DNA from: Brevibacillus fortis
GTDB taxonomy: Bacteria; Bacillota; Bacilli; Brevibacillales; Brevibacillaceae
Length of the DNA: 64,000 nucleotides
NCBI RefSeq assembly: GCF_003013395.1
Contig: NZ_PXZM01000023.1
Coordinates: 186,001 to 250,000, forward strand
Direction: 5' to 3'
How positions within the stretch are numbered: position 1 is the stretch's first letter; each line of letters begins with the position of its first letter. The notes under the pieces are model-generated. The model had not been told where the DNA came from. It worked only from the letters and a program-made list of their open reading frames with translations, and made no database searches. This document shows, one piece after another, positions 1 to 8,503 of the stretch. The position numbers and the translations under genes were made by a program.

Positions 1-699
1 AACTGCGTATTGGCTCACGTATCCACGCAAATGCGTGCCATCCGTAATGGGGCACCAGCGGACTTGATCTTCCAGAGTTTGGCGGGTAGTGAAAAAGGAA
101 ACAAGGCATTTGGTATTGATGTAGCACTGCTGGATGAAGCAGATGAACTGATGCGCAAAGAGGGTACTTCCTATGGACCGAACTTCTGGTACTTCGAGAC
201 AGGCCAAGGCTCTGAGCTGTCTTCCGAGGCGCATCACGGCATGGACCAGGTAACGATGGAAGCGCGCTGCTACGGACTTGCTCGCAAGTACAATCCGTTT
301 ATCGTAAACACGGTAGTTGGCTTCATTGGACCTGAGTACTTGTACGACAGCCGTCAAGTGATCCGCGCGGGCCTGGAAGACCATTACATGGGCAAAATGC
401 ACGGCTTGCCGATGGGCTGTGACGTATGCTACACGAACCACATGAAGGTCGATCAAAACGACATGGACAATCTCGGCATTTTGCTCTCGTCGGCAGGCGT
501 TAACTTTGTTATCGGCGTAGCCATGGCAGACGATGTCATGCTCAACTATCAATCGACGAGCTTCCATGATATTGCGGCATTCCGTGAAGTGATGGGACTG
601 CGACCTGCTCCTGATTTTGAAAAATGGCTGGAGAAAATGGGTATCATGGAAAACGGTAGGCTGACTGCAAAAGCAGGCGATCCGACAATCTTCATGTAA
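1..699 (+). CDS. eutB: Ethanolamine ammonia-lyase large subunit, 3' part
   Basis: The reading frame is open from base 1 and ends at TAA 697-699, so only the C-terminal 232 residues are present; the family is about 450 residues long. EutB forms the catalytic core of the adenosylcobalamin-dependent lyase that splits ethanolamine into acetaldehyde and ammonia. The visible part has the family's late barrel strands and the conserved stretch MGCDVCYTNHMK, and ends KAGDPTIFM. The small-subunit gene follows after 20 bases, the usual eutB-eutC order. The call is firm from the pairing with EutC. The start, promoter and any cobalamin riboswitch lie outside the window. Confidence 0.95.
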   Translation, partial: NCVLAHVSTQMRAIRNGAPADLIFQSLAGSEKGNKAFGIDVALLDEADELMRKEGTSYGPNFWYFETGQGSELSSEAHHGMDQVTMEARCYGLARKYNPFIVNTVVGFIGPEYLYDSRQVIRAGLEDHYMGKMHGLPMGCDVCYTNHMKVDQNDMDNLGILLSSAGVNFVIGVAMADDVMLNYQSTSFHDIAAFREVMGLRPAPDFEKWLEKMGIMENGRLTAKAGDPTIFM

Positions 700-719
700 G
701 ATCAGGAGGTGAAAGACGG

Positions 720-1661
720 ATGGAACAACAATTAGATTTCTTGGTAGATAAAGTAGTAGCAGAACTGCAAAAGAAGCTGGGTGAGGCTAGCGAACAAGCT
801 CCGTCACCAAAAACAGAGACAGGCTTGATCCAACTGAGATCGGAGCCAAAGGCCGAGCCAGTCGTGAGTGCAACGACGGCGCAAGCGCAAGCTCCTGTGG
901 TGAATGAGCAGCATGCTCCATCAGCAGAACCAGAGAGAACATCACATGTACCGAATCCGAAGTACAAGGAAGGCTTGGATGAACTGCTGTCCAGCACGCC
1001 AGCGCGCATCGGAGTTTGGCGTGCAGGTGTGAGACCTTTGACCAAAACGATGCTTGAACTGCGTCGTGACCATGCTGCTGCGGTGGATGCCGTATACGGT
1101 GAAGTCAGTCAAGCAGTGCTCGATCAGTTCTCCTTGTTCACAGTGGAAACACAGTATGACAACACCGAAAACTATCTAAAGCGTCCGGATATGGGGCGCG
1201 TCCTCACCGAGGAAGGCGTGCGCACGCTGCAAGAGCGCGGCCAAAAGAAGCCACAGGTACAAATCGTCGTTTCAGACGGCTTGAGTGCCGCTGCGGTGGA
1301 TGCGAACCTGAAAGATGTGCTTCCATCCCTGATGGACTCTCTGAAAAGCTACGGATTGACTTGCGGCACACCGTTTTTTATCAAAGGCGGACGCGTAGCC
1401 AGCATGGATCACGTCGGCGAGATTTTGGAGCCAGAAGTATTGGTGCTCCTGATCGGAGAGCGTCCAGGATTGGTTACGGCGCATTCCATGAGTGCATACA
1501 TGTGCTACCGTCCACGCAAAGGTATGGTAGAATCAGAGCGTACAGTGATCTCGAATATTCATCGTCAAGGTACATCTCCAGTTGAGGCGGGGGCCCACAT
1601 TGGGACAATCCTCTCCAAAATGTTGGAGCAAAAAGCAAGTGGTGTAAAACTAGTCTTGTAA
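720..1661 (+). CDS. eutC: Ethanolamine ammonia-lyase small subunit
   Basis: This 313-residue protein is the light chain that completes the B12-binding site of ethanolamine ammonia-lyase. ATG 720 follows an AGGAGGTG site at 704-711. Residues 1-80 are a low-complexity A/P/E/Q-rich linker typical of EutC N-termini. The conserved core starts near residue 90 (STPARIGVWRAG) and contains the late motifs VLLIGERPGL and MCYRPRKGM. It lies 20 bases after eutB and 20 bases before mdh on the same strand with no terminator between, so the three are probably cotranscribed. No eut microcompartment gene is visible in the part of the locus present here. Confidence 0.95.
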   Translation: MEQQLDFLVDKVVAELQKKLGEASEQAPSPKTETGLIQLRSEPKAEPVVSATTAQAQAPVVNEQHAPSAEPERTSHVPNPKYKEGLDELLSSTPARIGVWRAGVRPLTKTMLELRRDHAAAVDAVYGEVSQAVLDQFSLFTVETQYDNTENYLKRPDMGRVLTEEGVRTLQERGQKKPQVQIVVSDGLSAAAVDANLKDVLPSLMDSLKSYGLTCGTPFFIKGGRVASMDHVGEILEPEVLVLLIGERPGLVTAHSMSAYMCYRPRKGMVESERTVISNIHRQGTSPVEAGAHIGTILSKMLEQKASGVKLVL

Positions 1662-1681
1662 CATGACGAGGAGGGTTCAGC

Positions 1682-2623
1682 ATGACATTCCGCAGAAAAA
1701 AAGTAGCCGTTATTGGTAGTGGTTTTACTGGAGCGACAACTGCGTTCATCATGGCGCAAAAAGAGCTGGCTGACATCGTTTTGGTAGATATTCCGCAACT
1801 GGAAAATCCAACAAAAGGGAAAGCTCTGGACATGATGGAGGCTTCTCCTGTTCTCGGCTTCGATTCCAACATTACAGGTACTTCTGATTACAAAGACATC
1901 GAAGGCTCCGATATCGTAATCATCACAGCAGGTATTGCTCGTAAGCCAGGTATGTCCCGCGACGACTTGGTAGCAACGAATGCAGCCATCATGCGCTCGG
2001 TTGCTGAGCAAGTGAAAACATATGCACCAAACTCCATCGTACTTATCCTGTCCAACCCGGTAGATGCGATGACATATACATTCTACAAAACGTCCGGCTT
2101 CCCGAAACACCGCGTAATCGGTCAATCCGGCGTACTGGATACAGCTCGCTTCCGTACGTTCGTAGCGATGGAACTGAATGTATCCGTAAATGACGTAACA
2201 GGCTTCGTATTGGGCGGTCACGGTGACGACATGGTACCACTCTTGCGTTACTCCTATGCAGGTGGCATCCCACTCGAAAAGTTGATTCCACAAGATCGTC
2301 TGGATGCTATCGTCGAGCGTACACGCAAAGGCGGCGGCGAGATCGTAGCTCTCTTGGGTAACGGTTCCGCTTACTATGCACCTGCGGCAGCTCTGGTAGA
2401 AATGGCAGAAGCGATCTTGAAAGACAAGAAGCGCATCTTGCCTTCCATCGCTTTGCTCCAAGGCGAGTATGGCTACAACGATATCTACCTGGGTGTACCA
2501 ACGCTCTTGGGTGGAAACGGTATCGAGCAAGTCATCGAGCTGGATCTGACTGCTGCTGAGAAAGCTGCATTGGATAAATCCGCAGATTCCGTTCGTGCTG
2601 TTATGAAAGTGGCTATGCCATAA
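1682..2623 (+). CDS. mdh: NAD-dependent malate dehydrogenase (LDH-like type)
   Basis: This is a 313-residue member of the lactate/malate dehydrogenase superfamily, oxidising malate to oxaloacetate with NAD. It shows the Rossmann motif [10 protein letters not shown] at residues 12-21 and a nucleotide-binding aspartate in VLVDI. The substrate loop [11 protein letters not shown] carries the arginines expected of a malate rather than a lactate enzyme. The catalytic histidine is in [13 protein letters not shown] 1682 follows GAGGAGG at 1668-1674. It sits 20 bases behind eutC; in many bacilli mdh instead follows citrate synthase and isocitrate dehydrogenase, so this context is unusual. A strong terminator follows. 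Confidence 0.93.
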   Translation: MTFRRKKVAVIGSGFTGATTAFIMAQKELADIVLVDIPQLENPTKGKALDMMEASPVLGFDSNITGTSDYKDIEGSDIVIITAGIARKPGMSRDDLVATNAAIMRSVAEQVKTYAPNSIVLILSNPVDAMTYTFYKTSGFPKHRVIGQSGVLDTARFRTFVAMELNVSVNDVTGFVLGGHGDDMVPLLRYSYAGGIPLEKLIPQDRLDAIVERTRKGGGEIVALLGNGSAYYAPAAALVEMAEAILKDKKRILPSIALLQGEYGYNDIYLGVPTLLGGNGIEQVIELDLTAAEKAALDKSADSVRAVMKVAMP

Positions 2624-2639
2624 GCACGGGTTTAAAATG

Positions 2640-2674
2640 AAAGCTTCGCCAGATGTTTTGGCGGAGCTTTTTTT
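2640..2674 (+). terminator. Intrinsic terminator of eutBC-mdh
   Basis: A 12-bp near-perfect stem (AAAGCTTCGCCA with TGGCGGAGCTTT) and a 7-base loop run into a T tract, 17 bases after the mdh stop. Confidence 0.9.
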
Positions 2675-2704
2675 ACAATGTGGATAGAGTAGCTGTAGTG
2701 GTGG

Positions 2705-2906
2705 GGAAGAAGCGGATTTCCAGTCTACGCTTCGGCCTACGCCCTGCTGAGGGCGGGTACTGTTCGCTCCGAAATAAATAGCGGGAGCGCTTCAAAAGTA
2801 GAGTTTCGAGGATGTATTTGCAGAGGTTGAAGCTGAAAACCCCCGCTATTTATTTCGGAGCTGGGTAGGGCTCCAGAGGCGCTAGGACTGGAAATCCGCT
2901 TCTTCC
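2705..2906. repeat. 202-bp element of nested inverted repeats
   Basis: The outer arms at 2705-2725 and 2886-2906 are perfect 21-base reverse complements beginning GGAAGAAGCGGATTTCC. Inside them, 2766-2785 and 2842-2861 are a second perfect 20-base pair beginning GCTCCGAAATAAATAGC. The two unpaired left and right spacers (40 and 24 bases) do not match each other. No convincing reading frame is present. The whole could fold into a long branched hairpin. A similar architecture with different sequence occurs at 49884-50090. It may be a MITE-like or structured-RNA element; nothing seen decides which. The remainder of the 2676-3101 gap is AT-rich leader of the next gene. Confidence 0.7.
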
Positions 2907-3101
2907 TACGCGGCTGTATTCGCATGAAAGCTGATTCAAGAGGGAGTAAATGTCACGGAGTGCAAACACCTGTAAGACATTGGAGGAATTGTGCGAAAAG
3001 TGACGAACTAGTTTAAAAAATATGAAGAAATGTAAAGCCGAATCTTCCAAAAAAATATATTTTATTGTAAAATAAAGGAAAAATTTAGGGGATGATTCTT
3101 T

Positions 3102-4475
3102 ATGGGGGGGCTGCAAGGGACATTGCACTGGTCGCTGCGGTCAGAGATTGAAAGACACCGTAGAGAGTGCGGCTATACCTTGAGTAAATTAGGTGAATTA
3201 ACGGGCATCAACCATGGGAGCTTGAGCGAGATTCTGAACGGAAATCCACCGCGGGCTATGACCATTGGTCAATTAGATGCGCTAGCTGCGGTGTTTGGTC
3301 GCGAGCCGGGTTGGTTGTACGAATTGTATACGGAAGAATGTATATCAGAGGGGAGAATATCGCGCCCTCGGTTGATACCTTATTTGATTCGATGTGCAGA
3401 GTTTGGGCGGCAGGATTGCATAGATGAGGTTGTTCCTAAATTGTTGGACAACCCTAGAAATATTTCGACTCTCTTTTTAGTGGCGGAACAACTATTTGAA
3501 AGCGGGAAACAAAAAGAGTCCGTACCTTTTTATCAGGCTGTCGTTGATAGCGAGAAGGATGGACATTCTGACCAATTCGTCAGGAGTCAGTATCGATTAT
3601 TTCGAGCTGCACTCGGGACCAATTCTGAAGAAAATGGGGAGGCAGTTATTCGGTTTTCCCCCTATCGGAATAGGCTTCCTGAAAACTACCAGTTGGACGC
3701 CTTATTTCAATTAACGCGGGTTTGTTTCGCTTTACAGAAATGGAAGAAATCAGAACAGTATGCTGATGAATTACGGTTTCTTGCGGAAACGATTTACATA
3801 CATGAGTTGGACAGGGTGAAAAGAAACAAAACAAGAGAACCCTTGGAAACAGAACGTCATTTGGTCTTTTATTATGCAATAGGCCACTTATTCAAAGGCG
3901 CAGCATTGGAAATGCAAGGGCTATATGAACAGGCGAAACCATATGTACTAGGTTACGCTGATTTAGGATGGTTTGAACTACTGGATGAAGTCGGGCACCA
4001 AGAGGTAGAAAAATTCCGGGTAGGGGCAAAGGCTAACTTATACACATTAGAGGTACTATCTGGTAATACAAGCATCATTGAGGAGTATGCTGACTATCTT
4101 GAAAGTCTTCCTACGAATGAAGTACTTGCTGGTTTAATTTCTATTATGAAATCAGCTAATACGTACCAATTTTGTGTGGATGAGATATTAGAACGCTTTT
4201 CTTCGCATATTGCCAGTTTCGGTCAATTTAAAGAAGCTATTGGATTGGACAGACATCTCCAGTTTCGATATCAGACAGCCATTTATGAGTTTGATAAAGG
4301 ACGGATAGAAAGAGGGATCGAAGAAACTTTACTTTGCCTTTCTCTAGCCGATTTGATGAATCGATATGAGGATACTCTTAAATGCGTAGTATTATTTGAA
4401 GAATATCGGCAGTATGCATCCACAACACAAGTGGAACAGTATCGAACAATTGTAACGGGTAAAAGAGCGATCTGA
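3102..4475 (+). CDS. RRNPP-type HTH-TPR regulator, copy 1
   Basis: A 457-residue protein with an XRE-type helix-turn-helix at about residues 15-70 (LSKLGELTGINHGSLSEIL is the recognition region), followed by about 370 residues of helical tetratricopeptide-like repeats. This is the layout of NprR, PlcR and AimR, peptide-responsive transcription factors of the RRNPP family; the length fits NprR (about 420) best. Two further copies lie immediately downstream at 5399 and 6903. The start ATG opens a G7 run (ATGGGGGGG). The C-terminal 40 residues differ from the other copies (ends TIVTGKRAI). A small secreted-peptide gene follows at 4632, as expected for such a receptor. The family call is firm; ligand and targets are unknown. 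Confidence 0.88.
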   Translation: MGGLQGTLHWSLRSEIERHRRECGYTLSKLGELTGINHGSLSEILNGNPPRAMTIGQLDALAAVFGREPGWLYELYTEECISEGRISRPRLIPYLIRCAEFGRQDCIDEVVPKLLDNPRNISTLFLVAEQLFESGKQKESVPFYQAVVDSEKDGHSDQFVRSQYRLFRAALGTNSEENGEAVIRFSPYRNRLPENYQLDALFQLTRVCFALQKWKKSEQYADELRFLAETIYIHELDRVKRNKTREPLETERHLVFYYAIGHLFKGAALEMQGLYEQAKPYVLGYADLGWFELLDEVGHQEVEKFRVGAKANLYTLEVLSGNTSIIEEYADYLESLPTNEVLAGLISIMKSANTYQFCVDEILERFSSHIASFGQFKEAIGLDRHLQFRYQTAIYEFDKGRIERGIEETLLCLSLADLMNRYEDTLKCVVLFEEYRQYASTTQVEQYRTIVTGKRAI

Positions 4476-4631
4476 TTATCAAAGTTAATAGGGGTACCTA
4501 GTATTACATTCACAAAGATGCACTTCAACAGTTATAGTTATGTTAGAGAATGGCGCTGATACCTAGGGCTCAGCAATAAAACCGGATTGTTCTTGTAAAA
4601 TGTAATAAAGTAGAAAGAGGGGGATTAAAAA

Positions 4632-4757
4632 ATGAAGGGATTTATTCTTGCATTTTTTATTACGTTTGGACTTCTCGCAGGTATACCGATTGATTTTGAT
4701 TCAAGCCATTCCAACATGTATACAGCCAAGGCCAATCAGCATGGAACTGATGCTTAG
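4632..4757 (+). CDS. Putative secreted signalling pro-peptide (Phr/NprX-like)
   Basis: A 41-codon gene, ATG 4632 to TAG 4755-4757, behind a strong AGAGGGGG ribosome site at 4616-4623. The product begins MKGFILAFFITFGLLAG, one lysine plus a hydrophobic export segment, and then turns polar, ending TAKANQHGTDA. This is the size and shape of Phr/NprX precursors, whose last 5-8 residues become the mature signal. It lies 156 bases after the copy-1 regulator and 46 bases before a terminator, where the cognate peptide gene of an RRNPP receptor normally sits. The mature sequence could be NQHGTDA or a nearby window; this is inference. No equivalent peptide was found after copies 2 or 3. Confidence 0.6.
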   Translation: MKGFILAFFITFGLLAGIPIDFDSSHSNMYTAKANQHGTDA

Positions 4758-4803
4758 GAATTTTACTGGGAATCAGGTTGTTAAATAGAGTGTTACCCCC
4801 CAA

Positions 4804-4833
4804 AAACATCCCATCGGAGGGATGTTTTTTTTC
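4804..4833 (+). terminator. Intrinsic terminator after the peptide gene
   Basis: A 9-bp perfect stem AAACATCCC/GGGATGTTT with loop ATCGGA, followed by a T8 tract. The same AAACATCC hairpin type recurs at 8293, 12094 and 15232, marking copies of one ancestral unit. Confidence 0.9.
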
Positions 4834-4915
4834 TATTCAATTTTTCTTAATCGGTGAATTTCTGCACATCCCTGTATAGTAATTATATGTAATAAATTGT
4901 AAAAGAGAGGGGGCG

Positions 4916-5206
4916 TTGGATATTACTGCTATCGCAAGTATTTTAGATATGGATGTTTCTTTGCACCCTGGCAACTCCCCAAAAAGAGGAGCAGCATCAG
5001 CCCCTAAAAGTAGGTGTACGATCCGGGGCATGGTAAAGGAAATCGGTTGCCACTTAGAGTTGGATAATAGAATCGAACAGCTACGATTGGAAATGATAGA
5101 ATTGGCAGGGAAGTACGGTCTCTCACATGATAAGGTTTTGGCTGTAAGCGAACAATTGGATAAATATATTGTCATTGCTCAAAACAGATTGAAAACGGAA
5201 AAGTAA
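4916..5206 (+). CDS. Spo0E-like aspartyl-phosphate phosphatase, copy A
   Basis: A 96-residue protein whose last 50 residues match the Spo0E/YnzD/YisI family: two helices with IEQLRLEMIELAGKYG and the signature S-x-x-L-D in KVLAVSEQLDKYI. These small proteins dephosphorylate Spo0A~P and block sporulation. The TTG start at 4916 has GAGGGGG just upstream; an in-frame ATG at 5030 would give the bare family domain but has a poor site. The N-terminal extension (KRGAASAPKSRC) is shared with copies B and C, so it is probably translated. It is next to an NprR/Rap-like regulator, linking both to phosphorelay control. Confidence 0.8.
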   Translation: MDITAIASILDMDVSLHPGNSPKRGAASAPKSRCTIRGMVKEIGCHLELDNRIEQLRLEMIELAGKYGLSHDKVLAVSEQLDKYIVIAQNRLKTEK

Positions 5207-5268
5207 GTCCTTTTCACACCTCAAGGCCCCCCAAATACTATCTCTGTATTTACCGACTCAAGATACAT

Positions 5269-5328
5269 CTGAGTCAAAGTTCCGAACTGGATGATGAATT
5301 GATAGGAAGGTCATATAGTGCATTTTAA
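5269..5328 (+). pseudogene. Decayed tail of a Spo0E-like gene
   Basis: In one frame this stretch reads LSQSSELDDELIGRSYSAF and then stops, the C-terminal signature of a Spo0E-family protein without its first helix or any start. A near-copy stands at 6791. It shows that a Spo0E-like gene once lay between regulator copies 1 and 2, beside the intact copy A. Confidence 0.5.
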
Positions 5329-5398
5329 AAAACAACGAAAATTATAAAATTAAGAAATAATAGAAAGGAAGATCCTTTATAGGGGGCTGCAAGGGACA

Positions 5399-6730
5399 AT
5401 GCATCGGTCGCTACGGTCAGAAATTGAAAAATGCCGGAGAAAGCACGGTTTTACATTAAGCAAATTGGGTGAATTAACGGGCATTAACCCCGGGAGTTTG
5501 AGCGAGATTCTCAATGGTAATCCGCCGCGTGCTATCACCATTGGTCAGTTAGACGCGCTAGCCAAGGTGTTTGGTCACGATCCGGGTTGGTTGTATGAAT
5601 TATACCCGGAAGAATGTATATCAGAGGGGAGAATATCGCGCCCCCGATTAATACCATACTTGATTCGATGCGTTGAGGTTGGGAGAAAGGATTGCATAGA
5701 AGCTATTGTCCCCCAAATGATGGAGAATCCGAAAAACATCTCAATTTTGTTTGCCCTTGCAGAGCAGCTATATGAGAAAGGGCAACTGCAAGAGTCGGTG
5801 CCCTTTTATGAATATGTGATAGAGAATGAAAAGGATAGCTATTCTGACCACTTTGTGATGAGTCAGTATCGGTTATTTCGTGTTGTACTTGGGACAAATG
5901 CAGAAGAAAATTGGGAGAATGTAATTCGGTTTTCTCCGTATCGAAATAGGCTTCCAGAGAACTACCAACTCGATGCTTTATTCCAATTAGCACGGGTTTG
6001 TTTTGCTTTGCAAAAGTGGAATAAGTCCGGGGAGTACGGTGACGAATTACGGCTTCTCGCAGAAACTGTTTACATACATGAATTGGACAGGCTGAAAAGA
6101 AACAAAAAGGGAGAATCCCTGAAAACAGAGCGACATCTTGTCTATTATTACGGAATGGGACATTTATATAAAGGCGCTGCACTGGAAATGCAAGGACTTT
6201 ATGAAGAGGCGAAGCAGCATGTACAAGGTTACGCTGATTTAGGATGGTTTGAATTACTTGATGAAGTCGGACGTAAAGATGTAGAAAGATTCAAGGTATG
6301 GGCAAAGGCGAACTCCTACACATTGGAGGTATTGTCTGGAAATAAAAGCATCATTGAAGAGTATGCAGACTATCTCGAAAGTCTGCCCACCATTGAAATA
6401 CTTGCTGGTATGATTTCTATTATGAAATCCGCAAATACTTACCATTTTTGTGTAGATGAGATATTGGATCGCTTTTCTTCGCAAATTGCTAGTTTCGATC
6501 AATTTACAGAAGCAATAGGATTAGATCGACATCTCCAGTTTCGGTATCAGACAGCCATTTATGAGTTTGGTAAAGGGCGGATCGAGAGAGGGATTGAAGA
6601 AAGTATATATTACCTTTCCTTAGCAGATTTGATGAATCGACATGACGAGGCTCTTACATACATAGCACTGTTTGGATGGTTAGGGAATTTGAATAAGCGA
6701 ATAGCTAACCAAAACGAGTTAGGTGACTAG
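5399..6730 (+). CDS. RRNPP-type HTH-TPR regulator, copy 2
   Basis: A 443-residue paralogue of the 3102 gene, much closer to copy 3 by eye. The helix-turn-helix occupies about residues 5-60 (LSKLGELTGINPGSLSEIL), and TPR-like helices fill the rest. ATG 5399 is used because the upstream start seen in copies 1 and 3 is ATA here and its G run is shorter, which breaks the longer frame. The ribosome site (AAGGGA, spacing about 3) is mediocre, so expression may be weaker. The tail GWLGNLNKRIANQNELGD is shared with copy 3 and with a fragment at 15106 but not with copy 1. No signal-peptide gene or terminator is visible before copy 3. Confidence 0.87.
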   Translation: MHRSLRSEIEKCRRKHGFTLSKLGELTGINPGSLSEILNGNPPRAITIGQLDALAKVFGHDPGWLYELYPEECISEGRISRPRLIPYLIRCVEVGRKDCIEAIVPQMMENPKNISILFALAEQLYEKGQLQESVPFYEYVIENEKDSYSDHFVMSQYRLFRVVLGTNAEENWENVIRFSPYRNRLPENYQLDALFQLARVCFALQKWNKSGEYGDELRLLAETVYIHELDRLKRNKKGESLKTERHLVYYYGMGHLYKGAALEMQGLYEEAKQHVQGYADLGWFELLDEVGRKDVERFKVWAKANSYTLEVLSGNKSIIEEYADYLESLPTIEILAGMISIMKSANTYHFCVDEILDRFSSQIASFDQFTEAIGLDRHLQFRYQTAIYEFGKGRIERGIEESIYYLSLADLMNRHDEALTYIALFGWLGNLNKRIANQNELGD

Positions 6731-6790
6731 TATCTAGTCAAAGTTTCTTGTAAATATATTGTAGAAGGTTTTAGCTGTAAGCCAACAATT

Positions 6791-6850
6791 CTGAGTCAAA
6801 GTTCCGAGCTGGATGAAGAATTGATAGGAAGGAAAAGTAGTGAATTTTAA
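6791..6850 (+). pseudogene. Decayed tail of a second Spo0E-like gene
   Basis: This reads LSQSSELDEELIGRKSSEF and stops, nearly identical to 5269-5328. Just upstream in another frame VLAVSQQF resembles VLAVSEQL of copy A, so frameshifts and internal loss separate it from a working gene. It marks a lost phosphatase between regulator copies 2 and 3. Confidence 0.5.
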
Positions 6851-6902
6851 TAAAATGATCAAAACTGTAAAATAGAGGAAATAGACGAAAGTATAATCCT
6901 TT

Positions 6903-8255
6903 ATGGGGGGGCTGCAAGAGGCAATGCATCGGTCGCTGCGGTCAGAAATTGAAAAATGTCGGAGAAAGCATGGTTATACATTTAGCAAGCTGGGTGAATT
7001 AACGGGCATTAACCCCGGAAGCTTGAGTGAGATTCTTAATGGAAATCCGCCACGTGCCATTACTATTGGTCAATTAGACGTACTAGCTAAGGTATTTGGT
7101 CACGATCCGGGTTGGTTATACGAACTGTATACAGAAGAATGTTTATCAGAGCAGAGAATATCGCGGCCCCGATTAATACCGTACTTGATTCGATGCGTAG
7201 AGGTAGGGCGAAAGGATTGCATAGAGGCTGCTGTTCCCCTTATGCTGGAGAATCCGAAAAACATCTCGATTCTGTTTGCCCTTGCAGAGCAACTATATGA
7301 GAAAGGGCAACTGAAAGAGTCGGTGCCCTTTTATGAATATGTGATTGAGAATGAAAAAGATAGCTATTCGAACCACTTCGTGATGAGTCAGTATCGGTTA
7401 TTTCGTGTTGTACTTGGGACAAATGCAGAAGAAAATTGGGAGAATGTAATTCGGTTTTCTCCGTATCGAAATCGGCTTCCAGAGAACTACCAACTCGATG
7501 CTTTATTCCAATTAGCACGGGTTTGTTATGCTTTGCAAAAGTGGAACAAATCAGGGGAGTACGGTGACGAGTTACGGCTTTTGGCAGAAACTGTTTGCAT
7601 ACATGAATGGGAGAGGTTGAAAAGAAACAAAAAAGGGGAACCCCTGAAAACAGAGCGCCATCTTGTCTATTATTACGGAATGGGACATTTATATAAAGGC
7701 GCAGCACTGGAAATGCAAGGACTGTATGAAGAGGCGAAGCAGTATGTGCAAGTTTACGCTGATTTAGGATGGTTTGAATTACTTGATGAAAACGGACGTA
7801 AAGATGTAGAAAGATTCAAAGTATGGGCAAGGGCGAACTCCTACACATTGGAGGTATTGTCTGGCAATACAAGCATCATTGAAGAGTATGCAGATTATCT
7901 CGACATTCTCCCCACCATTGAAGTTCTTGCTGGTTTAAATGCCATTATGAAATCTGCTAACACCTACCATTTTTGCGTGGATGATATTTTAGAGCGCTTT
8001 GCCTCCCAAATTGCTAGTTTCGATCAATTTACAGAAGCAATTGGATTGGATCGACATCTTCGGTTTCGATATCAGATGGCTATTTATGAGTTCGGTAAGG
8101 GAAGGATAGAGAGAGGAATTGAAGAAACGATATATTGCCTTTCTCTAGCGGATTTGATGAATCGACACGACGAAACCCTTACATACATAGCACTGTTTGG
8201 ATGGTTAGGGAATATGAATAACCGAATAGGTAACCAAAACGAGTTAGGTGGCTAG
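6903..8255 (+). CDS. RRNPP-type HTH-TPR regulator, copy 3
   Basis: A 450-residue paralogue with the helix-turn-helix at residues 12-67 (FSKLGELTGINPGSLSEIL) and TPR-like helices to the end. ATG 6903 begins a G7 run exactly as in copy 1; a second in-frame ATG at 6924 matches the start used by copy 2. It differs from copy 2 by scattered substitutions over its whole length, consistent with tandem duplication followed by drift. A terminator and a Spo0E-like gene (copy B) follow. Its last 28 codons and downstream 600 bases recur at 15106-15755. Confidence 0.88.
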   Translation: MGGLQEAMHRSLRSEIEKCRRKHGYTFSKLGELTGINPGSLSEILNGNPPRAITIGQLDVLAKVFGHDPGWLYELYTEECLSEQRISRPRLIPYLIRCVEVGRKDCIEAAVPLMLENPKNISILFALAEQLYEKGQLKESVPFYEYVIENEKDSYSNHFVMSQYRLFRVVLGTNAEENWENVIRFSPYRNRLPENYQLDALFQLARVCYALQKWNKSGEYGDELRLLAETVCIHEWERLKRNKKGEPLKTERHLVYYYGMGHLYKGAALEMQGLYEEAKQYVQVYADLGWFELLDENGRKDVERFKVWARANSYTLEVLSGNTSIIEEYADYLDILPTIEVLAGLNAIMKSANTYHFCVDDILERFASQIASFDQFTEAIGLDRHLRFRYQMAIYEFGKGRIERGIEETIYCLSLADLMNRHDETLTYIALFGWLGNMNNRIGNQNELGG

Positions 8256-8292
8256 TATCCTGTTAGTTCATTGAAAATATCGTAGATTGATG

Positions 8293-8320
8293 AAACATCC
8301 TCTGCTAGGATGTTTTTTTA
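8293..8320 (+). terminator. Intrinsic terminator after regulator copy 3
   Basis: A 9-bp perfect stem AAACATCCT/AGGATGTTT with loop CTGCT, then a T tract. Confidence 0.9.
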
Positions 8321-8503
8321 TTCCATTTTTTGCAGTCGGTAAAAACCTGCATAACAACTTATGGTTAATTATGTAATAAATCTCAAAATAAGGAGGAGGT
8401 GACGATGTTCCATGAAGCAATAGAAATCTAAGAACATCTCTAAAAAGAGGAGCCACAGGTGCCACTAAAAGCAAGTGTATAATCCGGTGGTAAAGGAAGT
8501 AGG

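Noticed and set aside
1565-2530. Long reverse-strand open frame of 321 codons opposite mdh
   Set aside because: It is an antisense shadow of mdh: composition is Cys/Tyr/Arg-rich with no motif or ribosome site, and the forward gene has complete enzyme motifs.
2705-2906. CRISPR or rho-independent terminator interpretation of the nested repeats
   Set aside because: The repeats are inverted, not direct, there are no spacers, and there is no T tract; the mdh terminator already lies at 2640.
8405-8431. Eight-codon leader frame MFHEAIEI with a strong AGGAGGAGG site
   Set aside because: Tempting as a leader peptide, but the start codon is lost in the otherwise matching repeat R3 and its ribosome site is altered in R2, so it is better explained as debris of the ancestral 5' end.
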